Positions 15,755-23,763 of a stretch of DNA of 34,708 nt are shown here, one piece after another. A program made the position numbers and the translations under genes. Position 1 is the stretch's first letter, and each line of letters begins with the position of its first letter. The notes beneath the pieces were generated by a model, which had not been told where the DNA came from, made no database searches, and worked only from the letters and a program-made list of their open reading frames with translations. Origin of the DNA: Candidatus Zixiibacteriota bacterium (GTDB lineage: Bacteria > Zixibacteria > MSB-5A5 > UM-FILTER-46-8). Location of the stretch: positions 1 to 34,708 of the forward strand of contig JALSTH010000047.1 of the NCBI GenBank assembly GCA_026983835.1, read 5' to 3'.

Positions 15755-18370
15755 CTGTTAGATAATTTTTTCAAAGAAAAAGATTGGAAAATCGTAGATA
15801 TACAAAAAATACCTTCACGGTCGGGTGAGTATTTTGGCTTCGATGATCTTAATCTTTCATCAAAAACAACAAAATTCCTAAGGAATTCTGTATCCAATGG
15901 TATCTATAGACATCAAAAAGAGGCAATCAAAAGTTTTTTATTAGGTAATAATATTTGCCTGAGTACGGGAACCGCATCAGGGAAAAGTTTAGTATTCTAT
16001 ATAGGTGCAATTGAAAAATTAATTAACAATCCAAATTCCAGGATCATTGCCATTTATCCCCTAAAAGCATTAGCAAAGGAACAGGAACAACGCTGGAATA
16101 AAGCGCTAAAAGGAGCTAATCTTGATATTAGAGTAGGGCGAATAGATGGTCAAATTCCTGTATACGATCGTTTGGAAATTTTAGAAAAAAGCCACATACT
16201 AATATTAACGCCGGATATTATCCATGCTTGGTTATTGTATAATTTGAGTAGCAAACCAATAATTGATCTTCTCGCAAATATTTCTTTAATCATAATAGAT
16301 GAAATTCATAATTATACAGGCGTCTTCGGCAGCAATTCCGCTTATCTTTTTAGAAGAATACAGCATCTAATGTATCTATTAAATGCTTCTCCACAGTATA
16401 TAAGTGCATCAGCTACTATAGCTAAACCGGAAATACATTTAAAAAACCTATTAGGGATAGATTTTAGGATAATTGGAACAGATTTTGATAGCTCGCCCAG
16501 ACAAGAAATTAGCATTAAATTAGTTAAACCATTAAAAAACAAGGATCTATTGGCTAATTTATCCGATCTCATGAGATATGTCGCTAAAAATACCAATCAT
16601 AAATTTATTACTTTCGTTGATAGTAGGAAACAAACCGAATACATCGCCTCAATAATTTCACGCATTTCTACAAATGACAAGGAGGATGATGATTTTGGAG
16701 TTAATCATCTAAGAGAACTTAATATTTTACCGTATAGAGCAGGATATGAAGAAAATGATAGGATAACTATACAAGAGAGACTGACTAAAGGGATGCTAAC
16801 GGGCGTCGTAAGCACTAGCGCATTAGAACTTGGTATTGATATCCCGTATCTAACTCTTGGCGTTTTACTTGGGGTACCACATTCAGCTACAAGCCTCTAC
16901 CAAAGAATCGGGCGGATAGCCAGGCAATCTAAAGGTGAAGTAATAATTATAAACACAGGCGATATCTACAATGAGAGCATATTTAGAAATCCAAAACAAT
17001 TGTTGAATATGCCTCTTTCAGAGGGAGCATTGTATCTGAAAAATCCGCGAATCCAATATATACACACTTTATGTTTGGCGAGGCACGGAGGAGAACACGA
17101 TCAAATTTGTACATCGATAAATATGGACCAAATATCGGATTTTGAAAGCTCTATCGACTGGCCAAGTGGCTTTATGGGGCTCTGTAGATCAGAGCGCATT
17201 GGGGAGATCCCAACAGAGCTTCAAAATATGAAAGCACAAGCCGTCGATGACCCAAACCACACATTTCCATTAAGGGACACAGACATCCAGTTTCGGGTTA
17301 AATACAAAAAGGGGCCACATGAGGAATATAAAGGATCTTTATCCTATGGTCAATTAATGCGGGAAGCATACCCTGGTGCTATATATTATTATACTACAAA
17401 ATCATATAGAGTGTATCGCGTCCGGATCAGTTCCAGAATAGTAGAAGTACGAAAAGAAAAGAAATATATGTCTAAACCTTCGATGATTCCTACGCTCGTT
17501 TTCCCGAACCTAACTTTAGGTAATATTTTTATTAGTCAAAAATACGGTGACCTCATAGCGGCGGAATGCAACTTACAAATTAGGGAGGCTATTATTGGAT
17601 TTCAGGAATTCAGGGGTCCAAATAAAATAAACATAAAATATCCTTTAAATCGATCTTTGGGGCTTTATTTCGATCAGTCCAGATTTACCAGAAATTATTT
17701 TACCACCGGAATAATTCTCTCGCATCCAATCTTTAATAACCCAAATGTACACTGCGATATTATTGCCAATCTTTTGTTCGAGGCATTTTTAATGCTTATT
17801 CCTTTTGAAAGGCGTGATATAGATTTTGCATGTGATAAGTTCAGAGCCAATAAGGGGATAATTCATAAAGGAGATAAATTCATTTCTATTTATGACCAGG
17901 TATATGGAAGTCTAAGATTGTCCGGACACATATTAAGCGAATCTATATTGGAACAAACAATAGAAAAGGCTGTTGATTTATCTAAACACGAACGAAATTT
18001 AAACATTAATCGCAAAACGATTATGGCTATAGAAAAGCTATTAAATTCAGTATCTAGTGCTCCATCCGAATTATCATTCGAAAACGAGGGGAAACTTATG
18101 ATAGACATGGACCGCTACGCGAAGGTTATATTGCCTGGATCGAAGGGAATAGATATTGGGCATAACAATGAGGAATTTTTCGTTGAACTGGTCTTTTTCC
18201 ACCCTCGTATGAATGGATTGGCCTATACTGGAAGGCGTTTATCTCAAGAAAATCCAAAATATAACGATGTGAAAATCTCAATTCCAATAAGTTTACTGAA
18301 AGAGATACCTGGTGAAAGCAAAATCGGTTTATATGATTTTGAAACGGGCGAATTGAAAGAAATTGAATAA
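15755..18370 (+). CDS. DEAD/DEAH-box helicase, YprA/MrfA-like with degenerate DUF1998-type tail; start unresolved
   Basis: An ATP-dependent nucleic-acid helicase. No ATG, GTG or TTG occurs in this frame between the stop at 15680 and TTG 16172, but starting at 16172 would delete Walker A (GTASGKS, 15968-15988), which is encoded in the same open frame. I use CTG 15755, which has AAAGGA nine bases upstream. A second option is ATG 15672 with a -1 shift near 15690-15699. From 15755: Walker A 72-78, DEIH near 182, FVDSRKQTE near 285, STSALELGIDIPY near 353, QRIGRIARQSKGE near 384, and a C-terminal region (FISIYDQVYGSLRLSG) resembling DUF1998 without its cysteines. The gene looks AT-richer than its neighbours and has no obvious partner, suggesting horizontal transfer. 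A DNA repair or defence role is possible but not shown. Confidence 0.75.
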   Translation: MLDNFFKEKDWKIVDIQKIPSRSGEYFGFDDLNLSSKTTKFLRNSVSNGIYRHQKEAIKSFLLGNNICLSTGTASGKSLVFYIGAIEKLINNPNSRIIAIYPLKALAKEQEQRWNKALKGANLDIRVGRIDGQIPVYDRLEILEKSHILILTPDIIHAWLLYNLSSKPIIDLLANISLIIIDEIHNYTGVFGSNSAYLFRRIQHLMYLLNASPQYISASATIAKPEIHLKNLLGIDFRIIGTDFDSSPRQEISIKLVKPLKNKDLLANLSDLMRYVAKNTNHKFITFVDSRKQTEYIASIISRISTNDKEDDDFGVNHLRELNILPYRAGYEENDRITIQERLTKGMLTGVVSTSALELGIDIPYLTLGVLLGVPHSATSLYQRIGRIARQSKGEVIIINTGDIYNESIFRNPKQLLNMPLSEGALYLKNPRIQYIHTLCLARHGGEHDQICTSINMDQISDFESSIDWPSGFMGLCRSERIGEIPTELQNMKAQAVDDPNHTFPLRDTDIQFRVKYKKGPHEEYKGSLSYGQLMREAYPGAIYYYTTKSYRVYRVRISSRIVEVRKEKKYMSKPSMIPTLVFPNLTLGNIFISQKYGDLIAAECNLQIREAIIGFQEFRGPNKINIKYPLNRSLGLYFDQSRFTRNYFTTGIILSHPIFNNPNVHCDIIANLLFEAFLMLIPFERRDIDFACDKFRANKGIIHKGDKFISIYDQVYGSLRLSGHILSESILEQTIEKAVDLSKHERNLNINRKTIMAIEKLLNSVSSAPSELSFENEGKLMIDMDRYAKVILPGSKGIDIGHNNEEFFVELVFFHPRMNGLAYTGRRLSQENPKYNDVKISIPISLLKEIPGESKIGLYDFETGELKEIE

Positions 18371-18490
18371 CAGAATATCGAATAACATATTGGCTTTAAT
18401 TTAGATGATACATATTAGTTTTTAATACTTTAATACCATATTAATAAGTCAACAAATAAAAAAAATTTAATCAAACCCTTCGGAGGAGAA

Positions 18491-18970
18491 ATGAGGAGAA
18501 TTCTAACCATCCTAACCTTAATGACACTTTTGGCATTTACCTCAATCCCTATTTACGCCCAAACAACAAACAATGTCACCAACCATAAGACACCATTGAA
18601 AACTATTACAATAAACATTGAAGGGATGTCCTGTTTGGGATGTGCGAATAAAATCAGCAATTCGCTGAAATCCTTGGATGGGGTCAAGGATTGTAAGGTA
18701 AATATCGATGAGTCCAAAGCCACCGTCAAGATTGAAGATGGCAAAGTAACCAATGAACAATTGGTAAAAGCAGTAGTCAAAGCAGGCTATACCGCCCAAA
18801 TCGGCAAAATCCGTGCCGAAGGAGAACATAAAAGCAACGGAAACGGTTGCCCCGACAAAGGCGAAAAGATAAAGGGAAAACCAAACAAAACCGCCGTCAA
18901 ATCCTGTACGGATGGAAAGATTTGTAATCCCGAAACCGGGAATTGTAAAAAGAAAGCCGATAAAAAATAA
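18491..18970 (+). CDS. Exported heavy-metal-associated (HMA) domain protein, MerP-like
   Basis: A 159-residue protein with a signal peptide (cleavage likely after IYA at residue 23) and one HMA fold at about 37-105. The metal-binding motif is GMSCLGCANKI (Cys48, Cys51), as in MerP and CopZ-type metallochaperones that bind Hg, Cu or similar ions. The C-terminal 50 residues are Lys/Gly-rich and add four more cysteines (GCPDKG, SCTDGKIC, GNCKKK), an unusual extension that could bind metal or form disulfides. GGAGGAG lies directly upstream of ATG 18491. Neighbours are unrelated; no metal ATPase or regulator is in the window, so the metal is unknown. Confidence 0.82.
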   Translation: MRRILTILTLMTLLAFTSIPIYAQTTNNVTNHKTPLKTITINIEGMSCLGCANKISNSLKSLDGVKDCKVNIDESKATVKIEDGKVTNEQLVKAVVKAGYTAQIGKIRAEGEHKSNGNGCPDKGEKIKGKPNKTAVKSCTDGKICNPETGNCKKKADKK

Positions 18971-18988
18971 TTGCATATTCTACCAAAA

Positions 18989-19088
18989 TACCCTTTATCC
19001 CTCCCGGAAAACCGGAACATCGGGACAGCTCCGCCGTTTAATATTTCTAAGAAATCAAGCGGTATTATTTATAATAAAGGGATTTTTT
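18989..19088 (+). terminator. Structured 3' region ending in a T run
   Basis: CCCTTTAT (18991-18998) can pair with ATAAAGGG near 19074-19081, closing about 75 bases that hold two inner hairpins: TCCCG with CGGGA, and CCGC with GCGG enclosing ATTTC-TAA-GAAAT. Seven T residues follow. It may be an elaborate terminator for the HMA gene or a small structured RNA. Confidence 0.4.
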
Positions 19089-19090
19089 TA

Positions 19091-19120
19091 TTGACAGAAC
19101 TGTTGAGGAAATTAATTTAC
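19091..19120 (+). promoter_or_regulatory. Predicted promoter of the PorV/PorQ-like gene
   Basis: TTGACA at 19091-19096 is a perfect -35 box. TTG-N19-TAATTTAC also gives a partial match to the Bacteroidetes -7 element. It directly follows the T run of the preceding structure and would give a leader of only about 15-20 bases with no clear Shine-Dalgarno. Confidence 0.5.
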
Positions 19121-19141
19121 CTAAAAGCAAGCTGATTTTTT

Positions 19142-20128
19142 ATGTCGATACGGACTTCCCATTTTATATGTATTTTTATTGCCTTAATAGCAATCTCGTT
19201 AATGGTATCAACTGCCGAAGCCGCCAAGTACTCCGGCGAATTTTTGGAGTTAGGTGTATCGGCAAGGTCACTTGGAATGGGCGGAGCATATACCGCAATA
19301 GTCGAAGATGCTACCGCACCCTTTTATAACCCCGCAGGATTATCCTCATCAAAACAAAAATCATTAACCTTTATGCATACCGAAACCTTCGGTTCGTTAA
19401 TTAATCACGATTTCATCGGCGGGACATTACCTGTCAAAGGCAAAGATGCTGCCTTGGGACTGGCGCTGATACGCCTCGGCGGAGGGGATATAAAGATTAC
19501 TCAATTGTCGAATAACCCCGATTACGCCGGCATAAATCCCTACGATGGGAACATTTATACCGTCCTGAAAACAACAAGCCACGCCGACTATACCGCATTA
19601 GCTTCCTATGGGACTAAATGGAAAAAGGAAACCGCAATCGGAATAACCGCAAAAATCATTTATCGTAAACTAGCTGATGAAAATGCTTTTGGGATGGGGT
19701 TCGATTTAGGTCTTAAGACAAAGCTTTTCAAGAGGATACAGGTCGGAGCGGTTTTAAAGGATGCAAGTGCGACATTTCTTTCCTATTCGACAGGCACTAT
19801 CGAGTCGATTTACCCGAATTTGAAGTTAGGACTCGGATATGGATTTACCAAATCGAGATTCACCCTTTTATTGAGCGGAGACGCATCCATAAAGTTTGAG
19901 CATCGGGATAAATCCGCACAGCTTTCTTTAGGCGGCGCATCCTCCGATTTTATGTTTGGCGGCGAGATTAAATATAAGGATATTATAGCGGGAAGGATCG
20001 GTTCGTACAGAGGAGATTTCACTGCCGGAGCGGGGATAAGGTTAAAGAAGTTTGTTGTCGATGTTGCTTATTTAAGTAATAGCTATCTCGATAATACTTA
20101 TCGCCTTAATCTCACCGGAATATTTTAA
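19142..20128 (+). CDS. PorV/PorQ-family outer-membrane beta-barrel protein
   Basis: A 328-residue protein with a signal peptide (cleavage near TAEAA, residue 28) and the family hallmark ELGVSARSLGMGGAYTAIV followed by PFYNPAGL, then alternating amphipathic strands to the end, typical of the FadL-like PorV/PorQ/UPF0164 group. PorV is the outer-membrane shuttle that hands type IX cargo to the attachment machinery; many FCB genomes carry several paralogues with unclear roles. The presence of type IX cargo proteins in the same window fits, but no core por gene (porK-N, sov, porU) is nearby, so it may be a paralogue. The start ATG has no strong Shine-Dalgarno. Confidence 0.78.
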   Translation: MSIRTSHFICIFIALIAISLMVSTAEAAKYSGEFLELGVSARSLGMGGAYTAIVEDATAPFYNPAGLSSSKQKSLTFMHTETFGSLINHDFIGGTLPVKGKDAALGLALIRLGGGDIKITQLSNNPDYAGINPYDGNIYTVLKTTSHADYTALASYGTKWKKETAIGITAKIIYRKLADENAFGMGFDLGLKTKLFKRIQVGAVLKDASATFLSYSTGTIESIYPNLKLGLGYGFTKSRFTLLLSGDASIKFEHRDKSAQLSLGGASSDFMFGGEIKYKDIIAGRIGSYRGDFTAGAGIRLKKFVVDVAYLSNSYLDNTYRLNLTGIF

Positions 20129-20185
20129 CTTGTTTTTGGGGATTACTTTTCCTAATATGAATTTCAATCTATAATGGATTTAGGT

Positions 20186-20217
20186 CTATCGAAAATATCA
20201 AGGATAAAATGCGATAG
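20186..20217 (+). repeat. Nested hairpin in the leader of the prolyl-isomerase gene
   Basis: CTATCG / CGATAG enclose TATC-AAG-GATA about 60 bases upstream of the start codon. Function unknown. Confidence 0.3.
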
Positions 20218-20279
20218 CTCTGATTGTAGATTGGTAGTTAGTTAGCAAATAAATAAAGCAAAACATAAAGGAAATAAAT

Positions 20280-22046
20280 ATGAAACTACACAAAAATATC
20301 ACGCCTTTGATTATCATTTTATTGGGATTGTCGGCGATGATAATATCATCCTGTGGATCTACCTGGAATATCGAAGGCCGGCCTATAATAGCCTATGTCA
20401 ACGGGGAACCTATTTACTATGCTACCTACGATTCGGTAATGAAAGAGAAGCATATTATGAGTACCACCCCGGAAAAAGATAAAGAAATAAAGAAATCCAT
20501 TCTCGATGAGATGATTGAAAATGAATTGATCAGCCAACAGGTCGACTCCATTTATAACGACTTAAAATCAAATCCGGAATTTCAAAAGAAAAGGGATGAT
20601 TATTTATCAAAATCCGTCTTAAAACTGATGTATCAAAAGGAAATAGCGGATAATGTCTTCGTCAGTGATAACGACGCGAAAAAATATTATGACGAAAATA
20701 TCAACCGTTATACAAACCCGGAGCAGGTTCGCGCAAGCCATATTCTAATCAAGGTTGATATAGATTCCACCGAAGCTGCCAATAATCCAAAGAAATTGAA
20801 AATCGCGGAACGCAAAGCGAAAAAACTTGCCGATAAAATTTATAAGAAGGCTATCAACGGCGCTGATTTTGCGGAATTGGCAAAGAAATATTCAGATGAT
20901 CCCGGTTCGGCAGCCCGCGGCGGCGATTTAGGTTTTTTCACCCGTGGCAGGATGGTGAAAGAATTTGAAGATGTCGCTTTTTCAATGAAAGTTGGAGAAA
21001 TTTCAAAACCGATTAAGAGCAAATTCGGTTATCACATCATCAAGGTTACCGACCGTAAATCGAAAGAGGTAAAACCGTTCGACGATGCCCGTTTGGAGCA
21101 GATTAAACAGACTGAGAAGGCCCGCCTCGAAAGGGAAATGGCGCAATCATATGTGGACAGTATAAAAAATGCGGCGAAATTCGTTTTTAATACGGATATA
21201 TTAGCCAACGATGAGGATACGACTTATAAGGGCAGTGAGTGGGTGGCTACGGTTAATGATGTAGATACGATTTTATTCTCGACTTACAAAGAGCAAAAGC
21301 CGAAATATATGCGTTTTAAGGGACTTGACAGTCTTTCGATGGATGATAAAGAGGATATGATCAAGACGCTATCCTTAAACGACCTACTCGTCCAGATAGC
21401 CCGCAAAAAGGGATATTTCAACGACAGCACTGTAGTCGCTCAAGGGGATCAATATACCCGTTCCCAAGCAAAGCTCAGGGTCGATGATCTACGAACGGCT
21501 AAGGATTTCTCACCCAGCGATTCCGCATTACAGGCTTACTTCAACGAACATATCGATGAGTTCATTGTCGATAAACCTCTCCATGTCTATCACATCATTT
21601 TTACCGATTCGGCAATGGCGAAGGCTGTTTACGACTCAATTGAAGCCGGGGCGGATTTTGTGGAAATGGCGAAGCGCTATTATCCCGGGGAGCCTGAAAT
21701 TAGAGAAGTCGCTTATGACCTCGATTTCATTTCTGAAAGGGAAATGCCCAAAGCGTTCTGGGATGCGGCTAATTCTTTGAAGGTTGGCGAAGTATCCCCG
21801 CCGGTTAGGACGGAATGGGGATGGCATATCATCAAATTGGTCAGCCGTAAGCATTCAAAAACTTTCGAGCAGGTCAAGAATAGAATCAAAACCAAACTAC
21901 GAAAGGAAGCCGATCAAAAAGCCAATGACGAATACATTGCAAAACTTAAGAAAAACGCTAAGATAAAGATAAATAACAAACTGCTCGATGAATATGTTAT
22001 TACATACAAAGCGGAGCAACCGAAATTAGTCCCTGTTAAACAATAA
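20280..22046 (+). CDS. Lipoprotein SurA/PrsA-like peptidyl-prolyl isomerase with two parvulin domains
   Basis: A 588-residue periplasmic foldase. The N-terminus is a lipoprotein signal (IISSC, lipidated Cys25), then a SurA-N-like helical domain (about 35-140, beginning [11 protein letters not shown]). The first parvulin domain is at about 145-245 ([36 protein letters not shown] is the conserved core region), followed by a helical linker and a second parvulin domain at about 430-525 ([22 protein letters not shown]). Such proteins help outer-membrane proteins fold, which suits a genome rich in barrels and type IX cargo. ATG 20280 has AAAGGA seven bases upstream. The second domain is weaker in the catalytic region and may be a binding rather than an active domain. 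A strong terminator follows. Confidence 0.88.
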   Translation: MKLHKNITPLIIILLGLSAMIISSCGSTWNIEGRPIIAYVNGEPIYYATYDSVMKEKHIMSTTPEKDKEIKKSILDEMIENELISQQVDSIYNDLKSNPEFQKKRDDYLSKSVLKLMYQKEIADNVFVSDNDAKKYYDENINRYTNPEQVRASHILIKVDIDSTEAANNPKKLKIAERKAKKLADKIYKKAINGADFAELAKKYSDDPGSAARGGDLGFFTRGRMVKEFEDVAFSMKVGEISKPIKSKFGYHIIKVTDRKSKEVKPFDDARLEQIKQTEKARLEREMAQSYVDSIKNAAKFVFNTDILANDEDTTYKGSEWVATVNDVDTILFSTYKEQKPKYMRFKGLDSLSMDDKEDMIKTLSLNDLLVQIARKKGYFNDSTVVAQGDQYTRSQAKLRVDDLRTAKDFSPSDSALQAYFNEHIDEFIVDKPLHVYHIIFTDSAMAKAVYDSIEAGADFVEMAKRYYPGEPEIREVAYDLDFISEREMPKAFWDAANSLKVGEVSPPVRTEWGWHIIKLVSRKHSKTFEQVKNRIKTKLRKEADQKANDEYIAKLKKNAKIKINNKLLDEYVITYKAEQPKLVPVKQ

Positions 22047-22065
22047 ATATACTGTAAGACACGGT

Positions 22066-22094
22066 AAAAAAAGCGGCTTACAGCCGCTTTTTTT
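22066..22094. terminator. Strong intrinsic terminator after the prolyl-isomerase gene
   Basis: A7-GCGGCT / AGCCGC-T7 around a 3-base loop. The stem is perfect and symmetric, so it could work in both directions. Confidence 0.88.
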
Positions 22095-22165
22095 ATTGGC
22101 AATATTTCCCACTTCGCCTTTATTAAACAAAAGACTAATTCCAAAATGAAGCATTAGCGCGAAAA

Positions 22166-22741
22166 ATGGCAATCAGTTATCGTCAGGAGCTATACCGCAA
22201 ACTTATACACTTATGTTCTTTATCAATACCTATAGGCTATCATTTATTCGGGAAGCATATCTCCATTACTGTTTTAATTTTTACTTTTTTAATCGCCGCT
22301 TACATCGACTTAACAAGAATATGGGGGCTACCCGGAAAAGCATTCTTCAAAAAATTAATCGGTCCCGTATTGAGAGACCACGAACATAAAGGGTTTAGCG
22401 GAGCATTTTACATACTTTTAGCAGGTTTGTTGGCGATTTGCTTTTTAGATATTCCCGAAGCCGCTGCCGTAATGGGGTTTGTAATTTTGGGTGATGTATC
22501 GGCGGCATTAATAGGAAGAAAATGGGGACACGTACGGCTGCCCGGGACTCACAAAACATTGGAAGGGAGTATTGCATTTTTCACAACATGTTTATTCGTC
22601 GTCGGGGTTGCACCCGGAATAAATACGGGATCGGGATTGGCAGGAGCCTTTACCGCCACCATAGCGGAGGCATATTCTATGAAATTGGATGACAATTTGG
22701 TGGTTGTTATTCTCGCGGGGATAGTAATGCTCTTATTTTAA
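22166..22741 (+). CDS. Diacylglycerol/polyprenol kinase-like membrane protein (SEC59/DGK1/VTE5 family)
   Basis: A 191-residue integral membrane protein with about six hydrophobic segments. Family marks are QELYRKLIHLCSL at the N-terminus, FVILGDVSAALIGRKWG in the middle, and HKTLEGSIAFF after it. In this family these form the CTP-binding, lipid-phosphorylating site related to phosphatidate cytidylyltransferase; members phosphorylate dolichol, phytol or diacylglycerol. In bacteria the lipid is usually unknown. The end (AEAYSMKLDDNLVVVILAG) carries the usual E...D.N segment. It stands alone between a terminator and a convergent peroxiredoxin gene. No convincing Shine-Dalgarno precedes ATG 22166. 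Confidence 0.78.
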   Translation: MAISYRQELYRKLIHLCSLSIPIGYHLFGKHISITVLIFTFLIAAYIDLTRIWGLPGKAFFKKLIGPVLRDHEHKGFSGAFYILLAGLLAICFLDIPEAAAVMGFVILGDVSAALIGRKWGHVRLPGTHKTLEGSIAFFTTCLFVVGVAPGINTGSGLAGAFTATIAEAYSMKLDDNLVVVILAGIVMLLF

Positions 22742-22762
22742 CATCGGAGGATGCAAATTGAA

Positions 22763-22790
22763 ATGGGACGAATAAACTAATCCGTCCCAT
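22763..22790. terminator. Hairpin between convergent kinase-like and peroxiredoxin genes
   Basis: ATGGGACG / CGTCCCAT form 8 perfect pairs around a 12-base loop, placed between two convergent genes. There is no good T run on either side, so termination is only a guess. Confidence 0.4.
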
Positions 22791-22835
22791 AGATTAAATA
22801 CTTTCGCTATCAAACGATTTTATATTCTATCACTA

Positions 22836-23537
22836 TTAAAATGCATTTTCCGGCTTCCAAACCTTCCACACTTTCCCAACCAAATCGGGTCCCGGCTTCA
22901 AGGTTGGCCTGCCGGGCTGCCAACCGGAAGGCGTAGCTTCTCCTGTTTTACGGACATATTGGAAAGCCTTCAACTGCCTGATTAATTCCGTTACATTTCT
23001 ACCCACAGGCGGAGTTAACACCTCCATTGCCTGAACAATGCCGTCGGGATCAATTATAAATCTTCCCCGAATATCAACTCCGGCATCTTCATCGTAAACC
23101 CCATATATAGTCCCGATTTTTCCACCCGCATCCGAAAGCATTGGAAATGGGATACCACCCTTTACCATTTTGGACAACTCTTCTTCCTGCCATATTAAGT
23201 GCGTAAACTCGCTGTTCGTACTTAAAGAGAGAACCTCAACATCCAGAGATTTTAGTTCATCATATTTCGACGCAACTGCGCTCAATTCGGTCGGTCAGAC
23301 AAAAGTAAAATCCCCGGGATAAAAGCATAGGACCAACCATTTCCCCCGAAAATCAGAGAGCTTGATCTTTTTGAAGCCTCCTTGATAAAAAGCGGTTGCC
23401 TCGAAATCCGGCGCTTCTTTTCCTACCCGTATAGACATCTTTACCTCCTTTGTTAAATTACCAGCCAAAGATAAGCTTCCGCCTAAACCGATAAAAGCGA
23501 TTACTGCAATTAGGCTTAAAATCCTTTTTACCAACAA
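22836..23537 (-). CDS. Selenocysteine-containing peroxiredoxin (PrxU-like), in-frame UGA at the active site
   Basis: A single AhpC/TSA-fold protein of 233 residues read through UGA at 23297-23295. The sequence around it is FYPGDFTFV-(UGA)[14 protein letters not shown]; in peroxiredoxins this position is the peroxidatic Cys (FTFVCPTE). Both sides stay in one frame and are fully family-like ([37 protein letters not shown]), so the UGA is best read as selenocysteine (residue 81). A SECIS-like hairpin follows. The role is peroxide reduction. The usual resolving-Cys site, VCPAGW in AhpC, is ATPSGW here; the only Cys is Cys71. Two starts look good: TTG 23537 with AGGAGGT, giving a signal-peptide-like N-terminus, and ATG 23438 with AAGGAGGT, giving a cytosolic form. 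No selA, selB, selC or selD is in the window. A point mutation or sequencing error is the alternative. Confidence 0.85.
23266..23285 (-). promoter_or_regulatory. Candidate bacterial SECIS hairpin
   Basis: On the minus strand, GCGC-AGTT-GCGT forms a 4-bp stem with loop AGUU, flanked by a 2x2 internal loop and a UU/AA pair. The loop begins 17 bases after the UGA. A G in the first two loop positions and this distance fit the loose rules known for bacterial SECIS elements, recognised by SelB. Alternative pairings of the same region exist. Confidence 0.6.
23436..23450 (-). promoter_or_regulatory. Internal ribosome binding site and second start in the peroxiredoxin gene
   Basis: AAGGAGGT (23450-23443) stands four bases before ATG 23438, inside the longer frame. 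Translation from here skips the 33-residue signal-like leader and gives [12 protein letters not shown], a normal peroxiredoxin N-terminus. Confidence 0.6.
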
Positions 23538-23706
23538 TCTCGCACCTCCTAAGGAAGTAATCCCTTGATTGATAAATCAATAAAAAGCAAATCTCGTAAT
23601 TTTTAATTAGGATAACAAAGCAAATTGTATAAGTCAATGAAATACTTATTATCGCAAGTATATTTAATATCCAAAAATTTTATATTTGATTTATCGGGGT
23701 TTTACA

Positions 23707-23735
23707 CAAAAAAGCCCATCTCAAAGGATGGGCTT
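23707..23735 (-). terminator. Intrinsic terminator of the hypothetical gene at 23764-24387
   Basis: On the minus strand, AAGCCCATC / GATGGGCTT (9 perfect pairs, 6-base loop) is followed by a T run. It separates the hypothetical gene from the peroxiredoxin gene. Confidence 0.85.
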
Positions 23736-23763
23736 AAACGGGGGAAATTATAATCGATTTCTT

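Noticed and set aside
16172-18370. Helicase starting at TTG 16172
   Set aside because: This would remove Walker A and the next helicase motif, which are encoded in the same open frame just upstream.
15755-18370. Calling a DISARM or other named defence system from the helicase
   Set aside because: No methylase, DrmB-like or other partner gene is adjacent; one helicase alone is not enough.
18542-18976. A long open frame antisense to the HMA gene
   Set aside because: It mirrors the codon pattern of the sense gene, has no ribosome site, and the sense protein has a clear domain and signal peptide.
23286-23297. Reading the peroxiredoxin as two separate genes or a pseudogene split by a stop
   Set aside because: The stop is UGA at the exact active-site position, both halves share one frame, no other damage is present, and the downstream half has no ribosome site of its own.
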